From Candidatus Aminicenantes bacterium UBA6072 (GTDB lineage Bacteria > Acidobacteriota > Aminicenantia > UBA2199): DNA of 64,000 bases. The notes beneath the pieces were generated by a model. The model made no database searches, was not told where the DNA came from, and saw only the letters and a program-made list of their open reading frames with translations. Numbering within the stretch: position 1 is the stretch's first letter; the number at the start of each line of letters is the position of its first letter. The DNA lies in the NCBI GenBank assembly GCA_002436105.1, contig DIXU01000008.1, forward strand, positions 267,319 through 331,318. Reading direction: 5' to 3'. Shown in pieces: positions 8,376-16,626 of this stretch. The position numbers were made by a program, and so were the translations under genes.

Positions 8376-8392
8376 TGTCCCATTTTGGGACA
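8376..8392. promoter_or_regulatory. Palindromic operator or enhancer site 2 (TGTCCC-N5-GGGACA)
   Basis: The second perfect copy of the same 17-bp palindrome, spacer ATTTT, centre 69 bp from the first. Two identical palindromes so close together are very unlikely by chance. Confidence 0.6.
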
Positions 8393-8515
8393 AATTCCAA
8401 TCGCTCCCCCTTGTTCCCCCGCTCCGTTCCGGCCGGGAAAGCGCTCCCATGTGAAACTCTTTGAACGAAAATCACTGTATAAAGGAAAACATGGAATGGA
8501 ACGCAATGCGAGATA

Positions 8516-8543
8516 TTGCTTTTTTTTTCAGCGCGGAGTAGAA
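8516..8543 (+). promoter_or_regulatory. Possible sigma70-type promoter for serC
   Basis: TTGCTT and TAGAAT are separated by 16 bp, about 40 bp before the serC start. Both hexamers are imperfect. Confidence 0.4.
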
Positions 8544-8582
8544 TTCGATCGCTGCAATACAAAACAGGAGGTTTCGAAAACC

Positions 8583-9659
8583 ATGGCAAAAAAGTATAAT
8601 TTCTACGCCGGACCGGCGATCCTGCCCCAGGAGGTGATGAAGAAGGCCCAGGACGAGCTGCTGGACTTCAACGGCATCGGCCTCTCGATCATGGAGATCA
8701 GCCACCGCTCCAAGGACTTCGACGCGGTGATCACCACCGCCGAGGCCAAGATCCGCTCGCTGCTCGGCGTGCCCGAGAACTACACCGTCATGTTCCTGCA
8801 GGGCGGCGCCAGCCTGCAGTTCGGCATGCTGCCCATGAACCTGCTCATCGGCAAGAAAGCCGACTACGTGCACACCGGCGAATGGGCCAAGAAGGCCATC
8901 AAGGAAGCCAAGCTGTTCGGCCAGGTCAACGTCGCCGCCTCCTCCGAGGACAAGAACTTCAGCTACATCCCCGACAAGTTCAATTTCTCCCCCGACGCCC
9001 GGTACGTCCACATCACCTCCAACGAGACCATCGGCGGCGTCCAGTTCTCCAAATTCCCCGAAACCGGGAACGTGCCGCTGGTCATCGACATGTCGTCGGA
9101 CATCTTCAGCCGCAGCATCGACTTCAAGAACATCGGCATGATCTACGCCGGGGCGCAGAAGAACATCGGCCCCGCCGGCGTCACCCTGGTTATCATGCGC
9201 AACGACCTGGTCGAGGCCTGCGCCGACGGCCTGACCACCATGCTCAGCTACAAGACCCACGCCAAGGAAAAATCGCTCTACAATACGCCACCCTGCTTCG
9301 CCATCTACATCATCAAGCTGGTCATGGACTGGATCGAGGGGCTGGGCGGCCTGGAAGCGGTCGAAAAGATCAACGAGCAGAAGGCCAGGGCCATCTACGA
9401 CGCCATCGACCACAGCGGCGGCTACTACCGCGGCACCGCCGCCCCCAAGGACCGCTCGAAGATGAACGTCACCTTCCGCCTGCCCTCGGAGGAACTGGAG
9501 GAGAAGTTCATCAACGAGGCCAAGAAGGCCGGCTTCATCGGCCTGAAGGGCCACCGCAGCGTCGGCGGCTGCCGGGCGTCGATCTACAACGCCATGGGGC
9601 TGGAAGGGGTCCAGGCCCTGGTGCAGTTCATGGAGAAATTCGCCCGGGACAACAAGTAA
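8583..9659 (+). CDS. serC: Phosphoserine aminotransferase
   Basis: The 358-aa product starts at ATG 8583 behind AGGAGG. The open frame extends further upstream, but that part has no homology-like sequence and crosses the regulatory palindromes. It matches SerC from the opening NFYAGPAILP to the end. The PLP-binding lysine lies in AGAQKNIGPAG, and the substrate-loop sequences HRSK and HRSVGG are present. SerC converts 3-phosphohydroxypyruvate and glutamate to phosphoserine and 2-oxoglutarate in serine synthesis. A remnant of a phosphoglycerate dehydrogenase-like gene follows 230 bp downstream, where serA would be expected. The call is certain. Confidence 0.97.
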   Translation: MAKKYNFYAGPAILPQEVMKKAQDELLDFNGIGLSIMEISHRSKDFDAVITTAEAKIRSLLGVPENYTVMFLQGGASLQFGMLPMNLLIGKKADYVHTGEWAKKAIKEAKLFGQVNVAASSEDKNFSYIPDKFNFSPDARYVHITSNETIGGVQFSKFPETGNVPLVIDMSSDIFSRSIDFKNIGMIYAGAQKNIGPAGVTLVIMRNDLVEACADGLTTMLSYKTHAKEKSLYNTPPCFAIYIIKLVMDWIEGLGGLEAVEKINEQKARAIYDAIDHSGGYYRGTAAPKDRSKMNVTFRLPSEELEEKFINEAKKAGFIGLKGHRSVGGCRASIYNAMGLEGVQALVQFMEKFARDNK

Positions 9660-9732
9660 GCCGTTCGCTTCGAACCCGGCCAGGACGAAAGCGGTAAAAT
9701 CCGCTAAGGGAAAAGGTTTTTCCGCTGACAGG

Positions 9733-9761
9733 TTGACAGGAAGGCAAAAATCTGCTATTCT
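9733..9761 (+). promoter_or_regulatory. Sigma70-type promoter
   Basis: A perfect TTGACA, a 17-bp spacer and TATTCT. Transcription should begin near 9768 and read into the serA-like fragment and the methyltransferase gene. It shows that this truncated gene is still behind a strong promoter. Confidence 0.75.
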
Positions 9762-9763
9762 TT

Positions 9764-9784
9764 CTCCCGTAATTGGAACGGGAG
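9764..9784 (+). promoter_or_regulatory. Hairpin covering a Shine-Dalgarno sequence
   Basis: CTCCCGT and ACGGGAG form a perfect 7-bp stem with a 7-nt loop. The right arm contains the GGGAGG that would serve the TTG-started short ORF at 9792. If the transcript starts as early as 9764 the hairpin could hide the ribosome site; a start at 9768 would shorten the stem. Confidence 0.3.
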
Positions 9785-9791
9785 GTATTTT

Positions 9792-9893
9792 TTGGCTGAA
9801 AAGACGGTTTTTCATATCCTGAATACCTCAAAGAGGGAAAATTCCATCGCTTCCCGCAAAAAAACCGGTCTCCAGGACCCATTACTCCCATGA
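9792..9893 (+). CDS. Possible 33-aa leader peptide
   Basis: A TTG-started ORF follows GGGAGG by 7 nt and ends in TGA overlapping the ATG of the next gene (ATGA). The downstream gene has no Shine-Dalgarno of its own, so this ORF could deliver ribosomes to it by coupling. No homology is recognised. Confidence 0.25.
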   Translation: MAEKTVFHILNTSKRENSIASRKKTGLQDPLLP

Positions 9894-10216
9894 TCCGCGT
9901 CCTGGTCACCGCCCCACTTATTGCCGAGACCATCGACCAACTGAACGCCATTCCCGAATTCGAGGTCGACGTGCAACCTGAGCTGGCCGGGCAGCGGCTG
10001 ATCGAGGAGGTTCGCGGCGTCGACGCGCTCGTATGCGCCGACCCGCAGGCCCTGAGCGAGCAGTTGCTGGCGGCCGCGGACGAGCTCAAGCTGGTCATCC
10101 TCTGCGGTGCCGCCGGCAGGACGGCGCCGGAGGCGCTTGACCGGGGAGTCGAGGTACGACGCAGCGACGGCGGTCTATCGACGATCGCATTGCTGAAGGA
10201 CTTTTTCAATGCCTGA
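9890..10216 (+). CDS. Orphan N-terminal fragment of a D-3-phosphoglycerate dehydrogenase-like protein
   Basis: The 108-aa product resembles only the first ~100 residues of the D-isomer-specific 2-hydroxyacid dehydrogenase catalytic domain: an opening MIRVLVTAPL, a VDALV stretch and a LKLVILCG segment. It then ends without any NAD-binding Rossmann fold or active-site Arg/Glu/His. Alone it cannot be an active SerA. Its place right after serC suggests a decayed serA, but it has an intact frame, normal GC-rich codon use and a strong promoter upstream. It may be a retained small protein or a recent truncation. Confidence 0.55.
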   Translation: MIRVLVTAPLIAETIDQLNAIPEFEVDVQPELAGQRLIEEVRGVDALVCADPQALSEQLLAAADELKLVILCGAAGRTAPEALDRGVEVRRSDGGLSTIALLKDFFNA

Positions 10217-10246
10217 AACATCAACCGCCAAACAACGGAAACGATC

Positions 10247-11095
10247 ATGACAACCATCGTCGGCAACAAGCTCAACTCCGCCAACAAGAAGGTCCTGGAC
10301 CGCATGAACAAGAAGGACTTCGAGTTCATCCGCCGCGAGGCCCAGATGCAGATCGAGGCCGGCGCCGAGTACATCGAACTCAATGCCCTCTCGCTGCTGC
10401 ACAACGAGACGCCGTTCCTGCGCGAGATCATCCCCATGCTGGAGAAACTGGGCTCCAAGCTGGTGGTGGTCAGCGAGAACGTCGAGGCGCTGAAACAGGC
10501 CCTGCTGATCGCCAGGAACCCCATCATCATCGGCGCCGTGGAATACGACATCGAGAAGATCGACTACCTCATCGACACGGTGATGGCCAAGAACGCCAAG
10601 ATCATCGCCCTGATCAAGGACAAGCGCAACAACCATTCGAACAGTCCGGAGAAATCGCTCCTGATCGCCCAGAAATACATCGACTACCTGCTGGATCGCG
10701 GCATGAAGCGCCAGGACATCCTGCTCGACCCCCTCATCCGCCCCCTGGAGGAGGATTTCAACAGCGGCCGCGTTTTCCTGGACACGCTGGAGCTGTTCAA
10801 GCTCGATTTCCCGCAGGTCAAGACCATGGCCAACGTCTCGCTGCTGGCCGAGGGTCTGCCCAAGCGCCAGCTGATCGCCTCGTACTTCGTATCCCTGGCC
10901 ATCGCCAAGGGGCTGGACTACATCGTCACCAACGTGCTGGACGAGAACTTCATCGAGTCGATCATCACCACCATGTCGATCATCGGTAAGGACCGCAACC
11001 TCCAGGCCTACCTGAAGTACTGCCGCAACCACAAGGAAAGCAAGGCGAAAGGGAGCAAGGATGCAGGAACAAAAAATAAAAGAGATCTTAATTGA
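10247..11095 (+). CDS. Methyltetrahydrofolate:corrinoid methyltransferase-like (pterin-binding) protein
   Basis: This 282-aa protein has the pterin-binding TIM-barrel pattern shared by dihydropteroate synthase and methyl-THF methyltransferases: IVGNKLNSAN at the start, EAGAEYIELNA near residues 37-47, ILLDPLIRPL near 160, and later AKGLDYIVTNVLD. The methyltransferase branch (AcsE/MtrH-like) fits better than FolP because the sulfonamide and pABA motifs are absent. Such enzymes move the methyl of methyl-THF to a corrinoid protein, as in the Wood-Ljungdahl pathway or methionine synthesis. No corrinoid protein gene is adjacent. The C-terminus is Lys-rich and overlaps the next gene by 35 bp. Confidence 0.75.
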   Translation: MTTIVGNKLNSANKKVLDRMNKKDFEFIRREAQMQIEAGAEYIELNALSLLHNETPFLREIIPMLEKLGSKLVVVSENVEALKQALLIARNPIIIGAVEYDIEKIDYLIDTVMAKNAKIIALIKDKRNNHSNSPEKSLLIAQKYIDYLLDRGMKRQDILLDPLIRPLEEDFNSGRVFLDTLELFKLDFPQVKTMANVSLLAEGLPKRQLIASYFVSLAIAKGLDYIVTNVLDENFIESIITTMSIIGKDRNLQAYLKYCRNHKESKAKGSKDAGTKNKRDLN

Positions 11096-11285
11096 CAGGG
11101 ACAGCGAGTTCAAGATGCTGTTCGTCAAGCACCAGGAGCTCGAGGAGCAGCTGCAGCGCTCCCTGCAGAACAAGCGCAAGTCCGACGAGGAACGGATCGC
11201 GGAAAAGAACCTCAAGAAGGAAAAACTGCGCCTGAAGGACGCGATGCAGAAGCGCATCATCGCCTTCCGCAGGCAGCAGGGCTGA
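11061..11285 (+). CDS. DUF465 (YdcH-like) small coiled-coil protein
   Basis: The 74-aa, highly charged helical protein has the DUF465 pattern: a D/E-rich start, FKMLFVKHQELEEQL, and a final KKEKLRLKDAMQKRI. These small cytoplasmic proteins are widespread and have no settled function. It overlaps the preceding methyltransferase gene and ends 1 bp before pssA, so it is translated within the same operon. Confidence 0.7.
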   Translation: MQEQKIKEILIDRDSEFKMLFVKHQELEEQLQRSLQNKRKSDEERIAEKNLKKEKLRLKDAMQKRIIAFRRQQG

Positions 11286-11286
11286 C

Positions 11287-12135
11287 ATGGCCGGCAACGA
11301 CACGTCACTGGCGAAAAAAATGAAGAAGAAAAAGATCAAAAAGGCCAGGATCTCGACGCTGATGAGCATCTCGTTCCTGCCGTCGGTGTTCACCCTGCTC
11401 AACCTCTTCCTGGGCTACCAGGCGCTGATCCACATCGTCGGGCCGCGGCCGAATTTCAAGATCGCCATCTACTTCATCACCGCCAGCGTCATCATGGACG
11501 GCTTCGACGGCACCATCGCCCGCCTGACCAGGACCGAATCCGATTTCGGCGTGCAGCTCGACTCCCTGGTCGACGCCGTCACCTTCGGCCTGGTCACCTC
11601 CATGCTGGCGTTGAAATGGGGCTTCCAGTCCGGGTTCGCCCAGCTGGGCAGCATCATCGCCTTCGTCTTCCTGAGCGCCGGCCTGATCCGCCTGGCCCGC
11701 TTCAACGTGTTCAAGGAGGCCCAGGTCGTCCCGGCCAACATCTTCATCGGCCTGCCCATCCCCATCGGCGCCCTGGCCGTCTGCTCGGTGGTGCTGCTCT
11801 TCGACGGCCAGCCGCCGCCGCAGCCGAGCCATGTCAGCGTGCCGATCTTCACCTTCTACGTGCTGCTGGTCTCGCTGCTGATGATCTCCAACATCCGCTA
11901 CCGCACCGTCAAGAAATTCGTCCTGAAGAACAGCCTGAAGACCCTCTTCCTGCTGGCGCTGATCATCGCCTGCCTGGTCATCTTCCCCGACACGACCATC
12001 CCCCTGCTCACCTTCGCCTACGTGCTGTCCCCCCTGTTCTTCCTGGCCCTCAACCGCCGCGGGCGCGCCAACGGGACCGTTGCGGCGGAACGGCCGGCCG
12101 GGGCTCCGGGCGAGGAAAGCAAGAGCAAGGCCTGA
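11287..12135 (+). CDS. pssA: CDP-diacylglycerol--serine O-phosphatidyltransferase
   Basis: The 282-aa integral membrane protein carries the complete CDP-alcohol phosphotransferase motif D-G-x2-A-R-x8-G-x3-D-x3-D (Asp74, Gly75, Ala78, Arg79, Gly88, Asp92, Asp96). About seven to eight hydrophobic helices and a Lys-rich N-terminus complete it. The opening LPSVFTLLNLFLGY is typical of the PssA branch, which makes phosphatidylserine from CDP-diacylglycerol and serine; proximity to serC fits. The C-terminal tail (after ~260) is polar and probably cytoplasmic. It is followed 8 bp later by the MsbA-like flippase. Other CDP-alcohol transferases such as PgsA are less likely given that opening. Confidence 0.9.
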   Translation: MAGNDTSLAKKMKKKKIKKARISTLMSISFLPSVFTLLNLFLGYQALIHIVGPRPNFKIAIYFITASVIMDGFDGTIARLTRTESDFGVQLDSLVDAVTFGLVTSMLALKWGFQSGFAQLGSIIAFVFLSAGLIRLARFNVFKEAQVVPANIFIGLPIPIGALAVCSVVLLFDGQPPPQPSHVSVPIFTFYVLLVSLLMISNIRYRTVKKFVLKNSLKTLFLLALIIACLVIFPDTTIPLLTFAYVLSPLFFLALNRRGRANGTVAAERPAGAPGEESKSKA

Positions 12136-12143
12136 GCGGGCGG

Positions 12144-13946
12144 ATGAACGAAGAGCAATCCCTGTACTCCTATTTCCGGCCGTTCCTGAAACGCTTCCTC
12201 CTGGCCATGGGCTTCATGGCCATGGTCGCCCTCTTCACCGGCTTCTTCGCCGTCATCATCCAGCCGGTCATCGACGAGATGGTCATCCAGGGCGGCGGCC
12301 AGCCGGCGGGAAGGAGCCAGCTGATCCGCAACCTGATCATGCGCATCCTGGGCATCCGGGAGAAGCAGCTGGTGCTGGTGCTGCCCCAGCTGCTTTTCGT
12401 CGCCTTCCTGGGACAGGCCATATTCTCCTTCCTCTCGCTGTACTCGATGAAGACGCTGGGGCTGAAGGTGGTGCGCAACATCCGCGACAAGCTCTACCGC
12501 AGCCTGATCTACCAGTCGGTCGACTTCCTGAGCAAGGCGCGCACCGGCGACCTGGTGTCGCGCATTTCCAACGACATCGAGAAGATCAAGATGGCCGTGG
12601 CCGAGACCCTGGCCGTCTACATCCGCGAGACGCTGACCCTGGGCTGCCTGCTGGCGGTGATCTTCTACCAGGATTGGGGCATGGCCACCCTGTCGCTGGT
12701 GCTGATCCCGGTGGCCGCAGTGCCCCTGCTTTATTTCGGGCGCAAGGTGAAGAAGCGCGGCGTCCAGTCCCAGGAGACCATCGGCGACCTGGGCAACTTC
12801 ATGAGCGAGTCGGCCATGGGCAACAAGATCGTCAAGGCCTACAACATGGAGGAGTTCGAGATCCAGAAGTTCCGCCAGCTGAACCAGAAGCATTTCCGCA
12901 TCAACGCCCACATCGCCCTCGCCTACTCGCTGGCGGCGCCGATCATGGACGTCATCGGCGGACTGGTGGCGGCCGGCCTGTTCACCGTGGGCATGCACCG
13001 CATCGCCCAGGGCACCCTCTCGCCCGGCCAGTTCACCTCGTTCCTGACGGCACTCTTCCTGATGTACGCCCCGATCAAGCGCCTGACGCTGGCCCACAAT
13101 GACGTCCAGCAGGGCAAGGCGGGCTGGGAGCGGGTGAAACAGATCATCCTCGCCGCCAACCCCATCCGCGACCGGGCGGCGGCGGCGGAGATCAAGTCCA
13201 TCCGCGGCGAAGTCGAGTTCAAGAACGTCCATTTCGCCTACCAGCCCCGGGTGCCGGTGCTGAAGAACATCTCCTTCCGGGCCCAGCCCAACGAGATGGT
13301 GGCCCTGGTCGGCGCCAGCGGCTCGGGCAAGACCACCATCATGAACCTGCTGCTGCGCTTCTACGAGCCGGAAAGCGGCGAAGTGCTCATCGACGGCCGC
13401 GACATCCGCTCCATCACCATGAAATCGCTGCGCGAGCAGATCGGCCTGGTCACCCAGGACGTTTTCCTGTTCAACGACACCATCCTGAACAACATCGCTT
13501 ACGGCCGCAAGCGCTACAACCTGGACGACGCGCAACGCGCCGCCGCCGTCGCCCGCGCCGACGGCTTCATCGCCGAGCTGCCCCTGGGTTACGACACCGT
13601 CGTCGGCGAGCGCGGCATCTTCCTCTCCAACGGCCAGCGCCAGCGCATCTCCATCGCCCGCGCCGTGCTCAAGCAGCCGCAGATCCTCATTTTCGACGAA
13701 GCCACCTCCTCCCTGGACTCGGAGTCGGAGAAGCTCATCCAGGAGGCCATGGCCGAGGTGATGAAGTGCCGCACGACCTTCGTCATCGCCCACCGCCTGA
13801 GCACCATCATCGAGGCCGACCGCATCCTGGTCATCGAGAACGGCGAGATCAAGGAGAGCGGCGACCACCGCGAGCTGCTCAAGAAGCGCGGCCTGTACTA
13901 CTCGCTGTACAATTTGCAATTCCCGGAAATGGATATTATAATGTGA
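12144..13946 (+). CDS. msbA: MsbA-type lipid/lipid A ABC exporter
   Basis: The 600-aa half-transporter joins six membrane helices (residues ~10-330) to an ATPase domain: Walker A GASGSGKTT near 390, signature LSNGQ near 494 (Asn replaces the usual Gly), Walker B ILIFDEA near 515, and an H-loop in VIAHRL. The start is ATG 12144, just after the pssA stop. The family flips lipid A core or phospholipid across the inner membrane, which fits an organism with LptD. It could also be another lipid or drug exporter, since sequence alone does not separate these well. It is followed by yicC after only 3 bp. Confidence 0.85.
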   Translation: MNEEQSLYSYFRPFLKRFLLAMGFMAMVALFTGFFAVIIQPVIDEMVIQGGGQPAGRSQLIRNLIMRILGIREKQLVLVLPQLLFVAFLGQAIFSFLSLYSMKTLGLKVVRNIRDKLYRSLIYQSVDFLSKARTGDLVSRISNDIEKIKMAVAETLAVYIRETLTLGCLLAVIFYQDWGMATLSLVLIPVAAVPLLYFGRKVKKRGVQSQETIGDLGNFMSESAMGNKIVKAYNMEEFEIQKFRQLNQKHFRINAHIALAYSLAAPIMDVIGGLVAAGLFTVGMHRIAQGTLSPGQFTSFLTALFLMYAPIKRLTLAHNDVQQGKAGWERVKQIILAANPIRDRAAAAEIKSIRGEVEFKNVHFAYQPRVPVLKNISFRAQPNEMVALVGASGSGKTTIMNLLLRFYEPESGEVLIDGRDIRSITMKSLREQIGLVTQDVFLFNDTILNNIAYGRKRYNLDDAQRAAAVARADGFIAELPLGYDTVVGERGIFLSNGQRQRISIARAVLKQPQILIFDEATSSLDSESEKLIQEAMAEVMKCRTTFVIAHRLSTIIEADRILVIENGEIKESGDHRELLKKRGLYYSLYNLQFPEMDIIM

Positions 13947-13949
13947 CCC

Positions 13950-14828
13950 ATGCAGAGCATGACCGGATTCGCCCAGGGGCGCCATACATTTAGGAATTTT
14001 TCGCTTTTTGTCCAGTTCAAGTCCTACAACAGCCGCTACCTCGAGACCAGCATCAAGGGCAGCGGCGTCACGCCCGAGGGCGAGAAGTTCCTCCGCGAGC
14101 TGATGAAGGGCAAGCTGCACCGGGGCAAGGTCGAGATCGTCCTGGACATGTCCCCGGAAGGGCCCGGCCAGTGGGACATCCGCCTGAACACGCCGCTGCT
14201 CGAGGAGGTCATGCGCCGCCTGGAGCCGCTGCGGGGAAAATACGACCTGGGCCAGCCCCTCGACTCGCTGCTCAAGCTGCCGATGATCTTCCGCCTGGAC
14301 CATGACCCGGAGCGGCTGGGAGCAAGGGAACGGGCGTCCGTGCGCCGGGCCATCGCCGGCGTGTTCGCCGCCTTCCTGGAGAGCCGGCGCCAGGAGGGCC
14401 TCGGCATCCGCCGCGACCTGCTCGATGCCCTCGCCCTGATCGCGGTGCAGATCAAGGCCCTGCGCTCCCGGGAAAGGGAAACCGAGCGCGATTCCTTCCA
14501 GCGCTACCGCAAGCGGATCGCCCGCCTGCTCAAGGACCTGCCCGTCGACGAGAAACGCATCGCCCAGGAGGCGGCCATCAGCGCCGACAAGTCCTCCATT
14601 GCCGAGGAGATCAACCGCCTGCAGACCCACGCCCGCCGCCTGAAGCGCCTGCTGAGCGACCGCGGCCCGGCCACCCTGGGCAAGGAAGCCGACTTTCTCA
14701 CCCAGGAGATGCAGCGCGAGACCCACACCATCGCCGCCAAGACCGCCAGCATGGAGATCCATCAGCAGATCCTGCTGATCCGCCGCGAGATCGAGAAGAT
14801 CCGCCAGCAGGTGCAGAACATCGAGTAG
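13950..14828 (+). CDS. yicC: YicC-family endoribonuclease
   Basis: The 292-aa product starts MQSMTGFAQG and ends in EIHQQILLIRREIEKIRQQVQNIE, the conserved ends of the YicC family, with the EINRLQTHARRLKRLL helix near 215. YicC proteins act as endoribonucleases on small RNAs in studied bacteria. The gene is commonly found right before gmk, as here (9 bp spacing). Nothing is unusual in length or composition. Confidence 0.92.
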   Translation: MQSMTGFAQGRHTFRNFSLFVQFKSYNSRYLETSIKGSGVTPEGEKFLRELMKGKLHRGKVEIVLDMSPEGPGQWDIRLNTPLLEEVMRRLEPLRGKYDLGQPLDSLLKLPMIFRLDHDPERLGARERASVRRAIAGVFAAFLESRRQEGLGIRRDLLDALALIAVQIKALRSRERETERDSFQRYRKRIARLLKDLPVDEKRIAQEAAISADKSSIAEEINRLQTHARRLKRLLSDRGPATLGKEADFLTQEMQRETHTIAAKTASMEIHQQILLIRREIEKIRQQVQNIE

Positions 14829-14837
14829 GCCGCGTCC

Positions 14838-15443
14838 ATGCGCAACATCATCATCATCTCCGGTCCTTCGGGCTGCGGCAAGTCGACCCTGATCGCCATG
14901 CTGCTGGCCGAGTTCCCCGAGCTGCGCTTCTCGGTGTCGCACACGACGCGGCCGCAGCGCCCCAACGAGGTCGACGGCAGGGATTATCACTTCGTCAGCC
15001 GGGAGGCTTTCGCCCGCCTGGTCGGGGACGGCCGTTTCGCCGAATGGGCCGAGGTCCACGGCCACAGCTACGGGACAAGCTGGAAGGAGATCCGCGCCAA
15101 GTCGGCCGGCGGGCGGACGCTGGTGCTGGACGTCGACGTCCAGGGGGCGCGCAGCATCAAGAGCCGCTTCCCCGAGGCCATGGGGGTCTTCGTGGTCCCG
15201 CCGACGCTGGCGGCGCTGAAAAGGCGGCTGCGCTCCCGCCAGCAGCGTCTGGACAGCGAGGCGCGCCGGCGCCTGGGGGCCGCCCTGAAGGAGCTGCGCG
15301 CCTACCGCATGTACGATTACGTCATCGTCAACGACGAGCTGGCGTCGGCGCTGTCCGACCTGGGCTGCCTGTACGTCGGTTTCCTGCGGCAGACGGGGCG
15401 CAACGGCTCCGAAGTGCGCAAGCTCCTGCGCGGTGCAAGATGA
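14838..15443 (+). CDS. gmk: Guanylate kinase
   Basis: The 201-aa enzyme has the P-loop GPSGCGKST (residues 9-17), the GMP-binding SVSHTTRPQRPNEVDGRDYHF segment and the LDVDVQGARSIK strand of guanylate kinases. It phosphorylates GMP to GDP with ATP. The usual omega-subunit gene rpoZ is not present next to it. Its TGA stop overlaps the ATG of coaC (ATGA), so the two are translationally coupled. Confidence 0.97.
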   Translation: MRNIIIISGPSGCGKSTLIAMLLAEFPELRFSVSHTTRPQRPNEVDGRDYHFVSREAFARLVGDGRFAEWAEVHGHSYGTSWKEIRAKSAGGRTLVLDVDVQGARSIKSRFPEAMGVFVVPPTLAALKRRLRSRQQRLDSEARRRLGAALKELRAYRMYDYVIVNDELASALSDLGCLYVGFLRQTGRNGSEVRKLLRGAR

Positions 15444-15970
15444 AGCTCATTCTCGGGGTCAGCGGCTCGATCAGCGCCTACAAGGCCGTGGACCTGCTGC
15501 GCCTCTTCCAGAAGAACGGCCACGAAACGACGCTGGTCATGACCCGGGCCGCCACGCATTTCGTCGCGCCGCTCACTTTCGCAACCTTCGCTCCCGGCCG
15601 CGTGTTCTGCGAGCTGTTCGCCCCCGGCCAGGACCCCCTGCTGCACATCAACCTGGCCAGGGAGAATGACCTGCTGCTGGTGGCGCCCGCCTCGGCCGAC
15701 ATCATCGGCAAGATGGCCAACGGCATCGCCGACGACCTGCTGTCGACGCTGTTCTGCGCCTTCATCCGCCGCGTGGTCGTGGCGCCGGCCATGAACAGCC
15801 ACATGCTGGACAATCCGGCCGTGGCGGACAACATCGCCCGGCTGCGCGGCCGCGGCGTCGAGATCATCGAGGCGGCGGAGGGGCAGCTGGCCAACCTGGA
15901 GAGCGGCCGCGGGCGCCTGCCCGACGCCCGGACCATCTACGACCACTGCCTGAAGCTCGTCCGTGCCTAG
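15440..15970 (+). CDS. coaC: Phosphopantothenoylcysteine decarboxylase (stand-alone CoaC)
   Basis: The 176-aa flavoprotein begins LILGVSGSISAYKAVDLLR and contains the active-site His in LLHINLAREND and the PAMNSHML substrate-binding motif, as in the N-terminal half of bacterial CoaBC. It decarboxylates 4'-phosphopantothenoylcysteine in coenzyme A synthesis. In most bacteria the two activities are fused; here the frame stops after the decarboxylase domain and the ligase is a separate gene overlapping by 8 bp. The start is fixed by the ATGA overlap with gmk. Confidence 0.93.
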   Translation: MKLILGVSGSISAYKAVDLLRLFQKNGHETTLVMTRAATHFVAPLTFATFAPGRVFCELFAPGQDPLLHINLARENDLLLVAPASADIIGKMANGIADDLLSTLFCAFIRRVVVAPAMNSHMLDNPAVADNIARLRGRGVEIIEAAEGQLANLESGRGRLPDARTIYDHCLKLVRA

Positions 15971-16610
15971 CCGCATCCTCATCACCTCAGGTCCCACCAT
16001 CGAACCGATCGACCCGGTGCGCTTCCTGTCCAACCGCTCCTCGGGCCGGACCGGCTTCCACCTGGCCGCCGAGGCCCGGGAACGCGGCCTGGGCCCGGTC
16101 ACCTTCATCACCGGCCCGACGGCCTTTCTCCCCGATGATGTCGAGCTCATCCAGGTCGAGAGCGCCCAGGAGATGCGCGCCGCCGTAAACGATCATTTCG
16201 GCGCCAGCGACGTGATCATCATGGCCGCGGCCGTCAGCGACTACCGCAGCCTGAAATACTATCCCGAAAAACTGAAGAAGAGCGGCCAGCGCCTGACCCT
16301 GGAGCTGGCGAGGAATCCCGATATCCTGCTCGAGCTGGGCCGCGCCAAGCGCCGCGGCCAGACGCTGGTGGGCTTCGCCGCCGAGACCGAGGACATATTC
16401 GCCAACGCCCAGAGGAAGCTGGAGGCCAAGAACCTGGACCTGCTGGTCCTGAACGAGATCTCCGCGGAAAACCCCGCCTTCAACTGCGTTGACAACCAGG
16501 TCTACCTGGTGCGCGCCGACGGCGTGCGCAAACTGGAAAAAATGAGCAAGGCGCTCGTCGCCGCCCGGGTCTGGGACGAGATCCTCTCCCTGCGCGGGCG
16601 AAGCGGTTGA
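15963..16610 (+). CDS. coaB: Phosphopantothenate--cysteine ligase (stand-alone CoaB)
   Basis: The 215-aa product starts with GTG (15963) inside the end of coaC. It shows the CoaB signatures: TSGPTIEPIDPVRFLSNRSSG at the start, AAAVSDYR near 80, the Lys-rich KLKKSG, NPDIL, and VGFAAETED near 138. It joins cysteine to 4'-phosphopantothenate. The 8-bp overlap with coaC should keep the two subunits in equal supply. A +1 shift from a once-fused coaBC is the simplest origin, but both halves look intact and functional. Confidence 0.93.
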   Translation: MPSRILITSGPTIEPIDPVRFLSNRSSGRTGFHLAAEARERGLGPVTFITGPTAFLPDDVELIQVESAQEMRAAVNDHFGASDVIIMAAAVSDYRSLKYYPEKLKKSGQRLTLELARNPDILLELGRAKRRGQTLVGFAAETEDIFANAQRKLEAKNLDLLVLNEISAENPAFNCVDNQVYLVRADGVRKLEKMSKALVAARVWDEILSLRGRSG

Positions 16611-16626
16611 GGGCGAGCCAGCGGCG

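Noticed and set aside
8250..8582. N-terminal extension of serC by 111 codons
   Set aside because: It covers the regulatory palindromes and has no SerC-like sequence; ATG 8583 has AGGAGG.
12018..15065. A 1015-codon open frame on the minus strand opposite pssA, msbA, yicC and gmk
   Set aside because: It is antisense to four well-recognised genes and its protein is a His/Asp/Leu-rich low-complexity product of GC-rich codon shadows.
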